Source: Dipylidium caninum (Eukaryota; Platyhelminthes; Cestoda; Cyclophyllidea; Dipylidiidae). Taken from it: a stretch of DNA of 64,000 bases. The stretch is from assembly GCA_017562135.1 (NCBI GenBank), contig QEYB01001046.1:4092001-4156000 (forward strand), given 5' to 3'. A program made the position numbers and the translations under genes. Below the pieces are notes generated by a model. The model saw only the letters and a program-made list of their open reading frames with translations. It ran no database searches and was not told where the DNA came from. Below are positions 53,963 to 64,000 of this stretch, piece after piece (position 1 is the first letter of the stretch; each line of letters starts with the position of its first letter).

Positions 53963-56900
53963 CCGCGACACGGAGAGAATGTCGGCCTATTTATGGGAGC
54001 ACGGGAGCTTTCTGCCGCGCGCGCCTTCGCACCGTGGTGACGGCAACGGCAACAGGGGGCGACCACCAAATCACCAATTCCTTTTATAACCCTTCACGGG
54101 TTGTCAACTCTGTGACCTCAAAAATTAATATAACCTCTCTGAGAGGGCTGCGATGAGGTCACCTCGTAGTGTGTTTGCCCAGCTACCGGATTTGATGGGT
54201 CGGTGTCACCTCCGCTCCTACCTAATAACACTTCTTCTTCCTCCGTCTGCTGCCTAGTGGTGGACACTTCTCTTCCAACGGTGGAAAAAGAGTCATGGCC
54301 ATACAGGGACGCTGTGATGTTCTTGAGATGCGACTCGACATTATACCGGGCCTCGAGGCAGACAGGCGTGTTATCTGCGCCGCCGCGGTCACGTTTCGTG
54401 TTATACGTCGGTGATGACGCTTTCACCGGGCGGAGGGACACACGGGTCCAGCGCGGTTTGAGAGGTGAAAGCGTGAGAACACACGTTGACCAGCAGGGAC
54501 GTGAGGTGGCGACTCAATCGCTCAGACGCCACAAAGCAACGGCCTGAGGGCATGGCGACTCGAGCTAAATAGTGAAACCACAAATAAGGTTTCCGTGGTC
54601 AGAATAATTGTCAAATTAACCGGACGGGCTCGCAAATCATGTCCGAAGAATGTGCGATGACCCGGTTAAACACAGCGACGATGCCACCGACGATAAGCCG
54701 GTGAGCCCATCAGACGGCCACCCAACAAGACACTTGCGCGGTCTGCTCTCCTGGCAGCCTGCCTTCATTCGACTATTCATCCCCTTCCATGTCCTCGGTC
54801 GGCCTTCTGTCAAAGTGGTTCGACTCGGGTGGGCTGGGGAAGGAGGACAGAACTCAAATAACTGAGGGTTCACATGGCGGCGTCCGAGAGGCCTCGTCTC
54901 TCAACAAATGGCCTATTGCTTTGCCTGCACTGCTTGTGGGGGTGAGGAGTTGCCGCACTTACTCCTCTTGACGCCTAAAGCACTCAACTGTGCACCACAA
55001 AAGTATTTGTCGAGTCTTAATGACGGTGTCTATTAAAATGAGCTTTTGACACGCGCGGACGGAGCAGGACGCAGTCTCGTACACGGAGTGGGCGTTCACC
55101 GCCGCGGAGATGACCGACTTTTCGTGTGAATAAGGCGGGTAGAGGTGGGCGACAGGCACGATTGGGGCGTGGAGTGACGTATCCAGAGACGGCATTCCTG
55201 TTCTCAGGCGACCCTGCAACACCTGACTGCCTGCATCAAGCACGCTCAACGAGGCACCAACCGCCCCTCCTCGTTTCGTATTTGCGTGCCTCTTCGCCCC
55301 ACCACAAGCCGATGTGGCGGTGTCGACGCGTTTCGTGCCACTTGGCCATTAATTCTCAGACTCCCCGGATAAATAAACTGTCGCCGTGCTGCCACTTTCT
55401 CGGTGCACTGCCGTGGCGCTGGCCGCATGTCATAACAACGAACAGCTGCGGTCTCCCGACGAGCGCGTGTTTCGAATGACGCTTGGCTGTAAAATCACCT
55501 GCTGACGCACCTCGACAGACGTCGACTGTCAAGCCCTCGACCTTCTCGGCAAGCCGCCATGACTGCCGCAGGTGGATTCAAGTCTTCACGAGGCCACATA
55601 TGCACAAGGAGGATCCACCATGTGAGTCTCCTCCTGCCGGCCCGATCTGGTCGTCGTCGGACACCTCGTCGATGTCGCCACATCCAACAGCCCCCGGAGA
55701 GGGAGTTCGCCTCTCTGACTAACGCACCTCGACGCAAAGTTCGGAGGCATCCGCGCCCTCATGGGAACTGTCACCCACCACTGCTGATGCAGAACGTTCA
55801 CGGCCTTCTCCCTTCCTCGCCTGCCATTTCCTCCCCTCTTCCCACTCGCCAACCCACGCCTGTATAATTTGACAAGTTATTTTTCTCAACGATGTTTGGC
55901 AAATGTTGCATAAGACTGTCTTGTCTTAGTTACGGTGCTGGAGCCGAGGACGCGCCACTGGCGGGGCTGAAATAGCCTCCTCTCGGCCGCCTGGACGAGC
56001 AAGGGGCGGTGGAGTTAGTCACAGCCTTCGCCGTGGGCGTGGTTGCGTGGTTATGTGGCTCCTTGCCGCCTTGGTTGTGGAGTTAGGCGCGACTGTGACT
56101 CAAACTGGACACCATCTGTCCTCCTTTCCTCTGCTGATTTAATCGTACACTAGTTCGAGGAGAAGTTTCCAACCCAAACGAAATGTGAATGCGCATACTG
56201 TTTCAATATTAGGCCATTTTTCATGCGTTCACCCATTTTGAGACAAGTGTCAATACGTCAAATGTGCTAGGAGCTGGAAAATCTCATACCTCCTGATTCA
56301 CGCCTGAGCCGCGCTGCCTGTGCGAGGCGGAGCGCAAAGGCCGAGTGGAAGCAGGGGAGGGGGCTAGGCACGGCGGAGCGGGGCGGGGCGGAAAACCAGC
56401 CACGGGATCAAACTGAGAACTCACCACGAGCTCAGGCGTGAGGCGTGAACACGGTAGTAGCGACGCATTCCGTTGACATTTTGTGACCCAGGCAACAAAA
56501 TCTCTTCTCAGTCTAAAACTTGTCCTACAAAGAACAACTCAGCAAGCGGACCCGAAGTCTGGTAGCAGCGTCACCTGAAAGCACAGTTCGACGGGAACTT
56601 CTCACAGCCGGGAGAACTTTGAAGTGGGCTGTCTTACTTACCTTACCTCAACTATGAATGGCAAAATTAATTAACTTTCGCTTTTCATGGCCCTGGGGGC
56701 TGCGCATTCTCGAAGAGCCCGCCACGAAACGCGATACGAGAGCGGGGAGCGCGTTGCATCCTCACCCTCCTTGCGACTCAATGGCCACGCGTGTCCGGGC
56801 CAACACTGCGGCGGTGTGACACTCAACAACTCTTCCCATGCCTCCCTTCCCACCCCCACCGCTCACCCCTTGTCCCCACTATCCGGAGAGGGTAGACAGG

Positions 56901-57284
56901 CGTGAGCCTGCGAAAAGCAGGCTTCAATTGTGATTGCGGAGCGAATTCTACCACACGGTGGGCAAACGACCCCTGTGGAGCATTGGGAAAGGAAGAGGGA
57001 CACCCCGTCGCCTATTTCATTCTGGTCATGGGCAAGCAGGATGCCGCGGGGAATAGGCCTTTAGGAGGGGGGCCGCGGAGGGGGAAAGAGGGGGAAGGGC
57101 GGGTTGAGCGGGGCATTATTCACGAAAGAGAGGGACTTACAGGCGAAGTGCAAAATATCCACACACTCGCGGGAAGGGAGAGAGGCCATTGAGGGCAGTG
57201 GCAGCGCTGCCACCGACAGCAGCGGAGTCGTGCGGTGGACAGATTACCCACTCGCCTGCTGTGCTGGACGCGCGTGGCTGGCGG

Positions 57285-57385
57285 TGTGTTGCGTGTGCGT
57301 GTGCGCCCGATTATGGTTAAACACACCGCACGCAGGCAAAGGCACTCGTGTACGTGCGTGCGTGTGCGTGCGCGGTCCTGTGTGC
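57285..57385. repeat. Degenerate (GT/GC)n alternating tract
   Basis: Repeated GTGTGCGTGTGCGC and CGTGCGTGTGCGTGCGC-type runs, with short unique stretches between; Z-DNA-prone composition like that in the 12.3-12.6 kb intron. Confidence 0.75.
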
Positions 57386-60300
57386 CAGCATGTGCGGATT
57401 CCGAGCCAATCGGCGGGGGGATCGCGCGTGGTGCACGCACACTTGCAGGCAAAGTTTTGCGGAATTTCTAGATTCACGAAACTCGAGCCGCGGTTGAGGG
57501 GAGCGCGAGAAGGGGGGAGGGACGGGCTTTCAAACGGACACGAACGCCGGGGGAGACTGTGTGCTGCTGCCTCTCCCTCTCCTACTTTTTTCCTTTTGCA
57601 CCGCATTTGTAGCGCTGCAAATGAGTCACCACCGCTGACTTGGCCCCATCAACACCAGCGCCAGTGCCACCACCAGCAACCCCACTCCCGATTTACCGGG
57701 GGATTTGGAATGGACTGGGTGAACAATTGGTTTCAAGTTACATACCCGAACACAAATAAATTGACTCACATTCCTTTCCCGTTGCCTTAAAACTCGCCTT
57801 GAACAAGCCAAATGACACCTGCAAAACAGACTGCACTTCGGCCAAGCCTACGGAGGAGGGGGGCGGGGCGAGTGCTGCATCCTCGGATGGTTAATACAAG
57901 TCCTTAGCCGGTTCCGCGCCCGCCTCCCTCCTCAGGGACGCCTCGTCAAGCACAAAAAGAACCGCCGTGCAATAAACAAACTTACGTTTTGGGAGAAGAG
58001 CTTCTTGGATTAGCATTTCTTAGGCTAAAAGGGAAAAACGGCAAAATTAGTGGCCATAGAGTGTTATCGAATAACTGATCTATCCAGGTAACTTCATTGG
58101 CAAAGGCGCCCACGACCTCGTGTCCGCCGACTCGGTGCGTGACTGCATGTTCTTTGCTTATTCCACCCATACCAGCAATAAGTCGACCTCACCGACGAAC
58201 CGCCCTTCTGCTCAACTCAACCCCGACGGCGTCATGCCGCCCTGCCCCTGCCCCTGCCCCTCCTCCTCTCCCGCCTCGCCGTCTTTTGCCCAGCCCACCT
58301 GGCTGGCGGTCCAGGCCAAATCGTGCCGCCGCGTTTGCGCCCTCGCCAGGTTCACCGTCTCTTTCTAATCAGACGTCGGGCAAAATGTGTGAAGGGGTCC
58401 ACAAAAGGCGCTGGAGAATGGGACTGTCTATGATGTCGGACAACTGTAGGAGAATGATTTGATTCACAGAAGAATACATATACCGTGAAAATCGTGACTC
58501 CCCACCGAAATTTTTGGACCAGCCCGCTAGTGAAGGAACAGCTGTTCCCAAACTGGCGTCTGTCCTCCGCGACAGTGGACGACTTAGGAATTTGCCTTCC
58601 GCTCAGCTTATGCAAACACCATCGCAATGAAGACAGGCAATTAACTCGGTGTGGGAGATGAAGCACCTCGATCCAATGACTCGCCCGCTGCCAACTCCGG
58701 GGGCTGTTATTTAGCACGGACTTCACCCACGCCTCTGCAGAAGCCTCATCAACCCGTCGGCAGTCGCACCCTAAGGGACGCTCTCGTGTCTGCCTTCTCT
58801 GTCTGGTATCACCTCTTAACAAAAAAATTTTCCCCTTCGGTTGCTCCGCACACTTAACAATGCTCAATCTGGTGCCTTTCGCATCAACCCGCGCTCGGGA
58901 AAGAGCCTCCTTCGCGCCGCAAACAGACGTTCATCGGATAACGGCGAGTTCCAGTCGGGCTGTTGTTGACAAAGTGGAGAATGAGGCGAGGTTCGGTCCA
59001 GGTATTGGGAAGCAAACCCTCGTCTACTGGCTTCATGTACTGCAGTTTCAGCTGAGGCACTTAATGCAGTGTTATAGGAGGATGGGAGGAGCACTGTTCA
59101 GCATCCATTTTGACATTTAACTTATTTGCCCATACATTCTATTTATAGCGCCAGATAGGCCTTTAGAATATGGGGAAAAAGTGGTGGAACCATAAGAGGA
59201 TGTGACCGCCACAGGGGACGGCCGGCGGTGTGCTGTTCGACAGAACACTGTTGGCCGGTTAAGCGCGCTACCGGGCGTCCGCCTCTCCTCCGCATGGGCC
59301 GGGAGCGGTGCGAGGTCAAGGCTGGAAAGGCCCGAAAAGCTGTCTCGGGGGAGGCTCTCGGAGGGCGCCCGAGTGGCGTGCGGTGCCGCGGCCTCCGCGT
59401 CGTGCGCACTGAGCGCCGCCCGAGGCATCATTAACTTTCCACGGGTGTGGATACAAACCGGCGGGATCCGGCCGTTTATTTCCCGATCGCACTTACCATT
59501 TGGCGGGCAGACGCGGCCCACTTTCCCCCACTGCTGTTCGCGGGACGATAATGCCGTGGCCCATAACTAATGTACAAACGTCAATTCTGGCACACGGTGA
59601 GGCTGGCTCATGCGCATTCCACCGACCGGCCGAGAGGTCGGCGGCGACTTTCCTTAACTCTGTCTTATATTACTGGCGGCAGCATCTCCGCAAATCGTCT
59701 TCTCCGCGTCGACTCGCTCCCACACGCTTTGAACGAAATTGTCGGCTGCGCGAACCCAACTGTACCACGAAATGAGCCGCTCTTATAGTCTGCAAGACTA
59801 CACCTCTGGGAGTGAGCTCATCTCCAACGGAATCGGCGCAACAGCGTCGTGGAGCAGATCCACTTTGGGCAGGCGTCGTCTCACCTCCTCAAGCGTTCAC
59901 CTGGGACGCGGGGAAATTCACTTTTACGCAGCACTCGCCAGAGGGTCGTTGGCCAAATTAGCACAGGTTGGACAGACGCTGGTTCCCCTCGTCGTCAACT
60001 GAAGTGCGTCCTGGTGGTGCAAAGGTCGCGAAAATCCATCGAGAAGGCGTTCATGCTGGAGCTTTTTGTGCACCCGTGCCCAATGAAGTCGCAGAAGTAG
60101 GGGCGCTTTTTGAAGGTCTGCGCCGTGGGCAAGTGATGTGTAGACGCGGACGAAGGCGGAGTTTGCGGGAAATCGCGTGGGGCCACCACTCGCAATCACG
60201 ACGAGAGCTTTCCCACACGAGCCAAGAGGCAGATAAAAGGTGACATCCACAGATGTTGAGTTGTAGAAACTACTGACCCCTCACACTGCGATCAAATTAG

Positions 60301-62176
60301 CGGAACTCGCTGGTGGTTCTAACCGCGATAGACGATTGGCATGGAGGCCCAACCGGTTTGGAGGAGCACTGTGTCCGACGCCACAACACGTTTCCAGCGC
60401 AGCCTTCAAACTCTCTCACCCCGCCTAACTCCCGCCTCCCCCTTCACCCACCGTTCACCTCGTGTTTTGGTAAATTAATTGCAATGCGCCGCAGGAGGCA
60501 TCGGTGTCACATTGGGGAGGAGCTTTGGCGGCGCGGGACTACCCCACCAGCGTCCTTTTCTGCAGCCGCCTGTCATGCGACAGCACTACAAACCGTGGGT
60601 TGTCCGACTCTTAGGCAGATTCGGGTGCCACAGGATTTACTTGTGCAGTCTCCTGAGGTTGAAGCAGAGCTTCCCACGCACTGTTTCACTTCTGCACCCG
60701 TTCTTCAGCCGAAGCCCCAGCGCAAAGCGGTAAATAGACGTCGAAGTATCATGGTGTTGTTAGGAGGAAGTTCATCACACAAAACTCTGAATGACAAAAT
60801 ATTTTCGGTTCGAAATTGGTTGGCGGTCCGAGGAGAGACAGTGTTAAAACGGCGCAGCAAGTCAACAGATGCTCCGGAGATGACTATGAGGATGGCTGGG
60901 AGGGGGGGGGCTGCTTCGCTGAGGTAGCGCGGGAGTCTTACCGCAACCTGCGGACGGCGTCGAGAGCAAACGGCGCCTCTGCGGCCGCACTCAGGCGCGC
61001 AGAGAGGTACCCGCGGGACGCGTGGGCCGAGTGGAGGTCTGTTTCCCACCGCTTCCACGTCAGACAAGTAACACGTTTATCAGCCTTTAGTTTCCGCAAT
61101 AGGAGGAGCTGTTATGACGGCGTCTGCGGTTTCTGCAGTGGGCACTAATGGAAATCCCACACTTTTGTTGGACAGGGGAATGATAAACGCAGCAGATGTG
61201 TGCCCTAACCTCTTGCCTTCGCCATCCCGACGACCACTTTGGGGCTCATCATCGCCGCAGGAATTCATGCGGGGCACATGAGAACTGTGACCTAGGCGTT
61301 AGAGAGGACCTGCCAGCCCGACGCTCTTCAGCTCTTCGCCAGAACTATTAACGCCCACAAAATCGGCCTCTTTGGGCTCTGATTATGCGAATCGTGCATA
61401 GCTTCTGCCTCGCGTGCTTCAGTTTGCGTAATCGCGCACCATAAGAGGCACAGAAACCTTCTAAAATTTCACGTGTGAATCCTTTTCCTCCTTCACTCGT
61501 CTGGTTGCAATCCAATTACAGCCTCGTTTTGGGCTCGTTGTCTCTTACCTACCACTGAATTAGCCGCCGTCGGTGCGCACAAACTGAATCAGCGTGTGTA
61601 AAACCCCACATTTCTAGCTCTCCACACACCGCAGTGCAGAAGAAGTACCAATGCATTCTTCATGCCCACCCGCCTGCACCACCACCCGTGTTTTCTCACA
61701 CCCATCGAGAGGCCCGGGCTCTCCCGCGCCAGCTGATTAGGCGGGGAGTTTGCTAGTGCAGCTTGCTGGGCAAGGCCCCACAGACCACAGTGAGGCCGGA
61801 CTTGAGTCGCCCTGCAGTCACCCTGCCGGTCAGCAGCTTACCAATTTGCGATGAAGTGGCCAGGGTCGCCGCAGGTGGGCCCGTACCCGGGGGGTTTGAC
61901 GCCGCCGCTCGCCGGGAGCAGCAGCGGCGCCCCGAAGCACGACGCTCTGCCTGCCAACGACGGGGTGGCAGCGGAACAGCGGTTTTCGGGCACAGCGACA
62001 GATGCTCCGTGCGAAAGACCGTCTCGCCGTTATTCACTCCACTTACTCACCTCGTCTTCCGCGTGTGTGCGCAGGCGCGCCCGTGTTAGTCACCGCGGAC
62101 GACTGCTGGCGGGTCTCTGTGCTTTCTGCGGTGCAATCTGACGTGCAGAAAGTCCCCTCCTCTGCTCGCCGCACCT

Positions 62177-62201
62177 TCTCCTCCTCCTCCTCCTCCTCCT
62201 C
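62177..62201. repeat. (CTC)n microsatellite
   Basis: Eight consecutive CTC/TCC triplets. A short (AGG)n run occurs also near 63836-63852. Confidence 0.85.
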
Positions 62202-62872
62202 ATTCTTTTCCTCTCTCTCTGCCCCTCTCTCTTCTCGTGTAGTAAGTCCATTTTGAAAAGTGTGCGTGGGAGAGGCTTGTCCTCAAATCGCCCCTACCCG
62301 CTAAGCGCGCGAGGCAACGAGAAAACAAGTCGAAGGGGCTGGTGAGCCATAGTGATGTTCTGTCCATTATTCTGCTCATCAAAATACTTTCGGTCGTCCT
62401 CGACGAGGCCTGTTGGTATTGAAGTCCACGATTTAGCAATGCAGCATACTCGACTGCCGCTGAGCCTTTCACCCAATTTTTAGCCCTCATTTTAGGGGTC
62501 AAACCGGCCCTGGTCTGCTGCTTTCGCACAACTATTCCCAATAAGTCACGTCCCCGTCAAGTCGGGGAGGAGGATAGGCTGCGAGGTCGTCGAGAGAAAG
62601 GGCGAGAGGAGGGGCAGGAGGGAGTGGAAGTGGAGCACGGGAGGTAAAATTTAATGACAATAGATTAACTGATGTTAAATGTGTGATGCCAACTTTACGT
62701 TTAGGTGGTGGTAGGTGGAGTGCAACAACTGCCCTCGTGGAGCCTCGGACGTGTTCAAACAAGATGCCTTCATCAACTGGCAGGCGAAGCGATGATCAAT
62801 TAATTTTCTCACTAAGGTGTGGCCCGGAGACCCGATTGCGGACGGGGTGGAAGTCAACTTCCGCTCACTCCT

Positions 62873-62910
62873 TCCGCGTCCGCGTCCGCGTCCACGTCCA
62901 CGTCCGCGCA
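62873..62910. repeat. Hexamer (CGTCCG/CGTCCA)n repeat
   Basis: Tandem six-base units, mostly GCGTCC with ACGTCC variants. Confidence 0.8.
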
Positions 62911-62944
62911 CCAACCATCACCTGCCCGCCAACCCACCCACCCA

Positions 62945-62982
62945 ACCGCCGCCTCCGCCGCCTCCGCCGCCTCCGCCCGCCC
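62945..62982. repeat. (CCGCCT)n / (CCG)n repeat
   Basis: About five copies of a GCCGCCTCC unit-type hexamer, immediately after the hexamer repeat and separated by a non-repetitive ~35 nt. Confidence 0.8.
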
Positions 62983-64000
62983 TCAGCACGTTCGTGCGCG
63001 TAATTCGGGTCTCACGAAAACGAGTGCGTCATTAAATAGCAGCGATTTGGGCGCCTAATGAGGCCACCGCCAACAAGTTTGGAGTTGCATCACCGCCTCG
63101 GAGCCACCATCGCCGCCGCCACCAGCACAGCAGAATTATCCCTTCCCCCTCAATTAGTGCACTTCTCCTCGGTGCGCCCGAGCGCATTCCCAACATCAAC
63201 TCTGGCGCCTTGGCATCAACCGTGCGGACACTGTTGGGGGAAGAACAGACGAGTCTCCTCCTGATATTACATTTAGGCTTCCGAGGCCACCTTGGAGGAC
63301 AAGAGTGGAGGAAGCGAAGTGACTGTTGTTTCGGGGATTAACGCAGTGCGGAGGCCACCTCCAGACTGTCACATCTTCGCCAGCACGGACCGTCCACGGA
63401 GCACACATAACCCGGCCCGCCCTCGTGCCCGTGCGCGGGCGAGTCACACGGATCTAGGCAAAATGTCCCTTGGTAACTTGAAGACAAAAATAGGCTGCGA
63501 TGTAGACCCATTTGGTTGGCCATTTCTTTGTAATTTGCGAGGGAGAGGAACTCGAGTCCCGCAGTCAGTGTTAGCCGAGTCTCAGGCCTCCCTGACCTGC
63601 GGGTAACAGCCGTTCGTTCCATTTCAAGATCGTGGTTCCACACTCAGGGGATAACGTCGAAGGGGCCTTCTCAAGGTGGAATTTCTACCGTTCAACTCTC
63701 ATTCGAAATGCTTTTGCACACGGTTTAGTGGACAACAAGTGGGAGGAGAGTGCGACTCCACTCTGGCACCTGGCATGCAGGACGGCGACAGGAGGCTCGA
63801 CTGCGGGTGAATGCGTCGGGCGACATCGGGGAAAATGAGGAGGAGGAGGAGGAGCGAGATGGTTGTGTCGGGCTAGTGCGAGGACGAAAGGGAGAGGCTG
63901 TGACGGTAGCCGAAGGCTCACCAATTTCCGATGGACTGGGGCCGTTTGTCAAGACGTTCCACGCCCAGTGGCGGAGGGGCGTTGGCAGACGCGAATGCAT

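Larger units (their letters stand above)
52591..64000. other. Long GC-rich region without supported genes
   Basis: Frames of 60-228 aa occur on both strands, but they are low in complexity, overlap one another in several frames, and show no motif I recognise. The region has several G-run and CG/TG-rich tracts and triplet or hexamer microsatellites. Individual repeats are given separately. Confidence 0.4.

Noticed and set aside
57104..57790. 228-aa plus-strand open frame
   Set aside because: GC-rich DNA gives long random frames; it contains a degenerate GT/GC repeat, other frames are equally open and there is no recognisable motif.
60313..60927. 204-aa plus-strand open frame
   Set aside because: Low complexity, no motif, and overlapping minus-strand frames of similar length; no splice context.

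Overview
This is a nuclear eukaryotic window, most likely from a parasitic flatworm (a tapeworm is my best guess). The basis is indirect: animal gene content, many very short introns (28-70 nt) beside a few long ones, one tightly spaced same-strand gene pair, and Q-rich proteins. I could not confirm the taxon by search. Almost every multi-exon gene below was assembled by hand from matching splice phases, so internal exon borders carry an uncertainty of a few bases where noted.

Layout. 1-100: 3' end of a small heat-shock protein gene (+). 2.5-4.0 kb: proteasome subunit alpha type-4 (-), complete in five exons. 5.7-9.75 kb: C-terminal half of the intron-binding spliceosomal helicase Aquarius (-), with no N-terminal exons and one internal frameshift. 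10.9-14.25 kb: Q-rich protein (+), 5' end missing. 16.7-20.3 kb: C-terminal half of NOL6/Nrap (-), again without N-terminal exons and with one frameshift. 21.2-24.6 kb: cytosolic Xaa-Pro aminopeptidase (+), six exons. 26.0-27.5 kb: ChaC gamma-glutamylcyclotransferase (+), three exons. 30.2-32.3 kb: two convergent intronless genes, a LicD/fukutin-type protein (+) and an unrecognised protein (-). 34.3-38.8 kb: two same-strand genes 142 bp apart, a TEDC1-like protein and an unrecognised 819-aa protein in seven exons. 39.7-43.6 kb: ATG9 (-). 50.3-52.6 kb: an intronless LRR-Ig transmembrane protein (-). The remainder, especially 44-50 and 53-64 kb, is GC-rich DNA with microsatellites, G-runs and no gene I can support.

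Most genes are unrelated housekeeping functions: proteolysis (PSMA4, aminopeptidase), splicing (AQR), ribosome biogenesis (NOL6), glutathione turnover (ChaC), autophagy (ATG9). The 34.3-38.8 kb pair may be co-transcribed. The most unusual aspects are three GC-AG introns in three different conserved genes, micro-introns down to 28 nt, a start codon isolated in its own exon (PSMA4), and AQR and the Q-rich gene lying head-to-head with both 5' ends missing, which suggests a rearrangement or an assembly join between about 9.75 and 10.9 kb.
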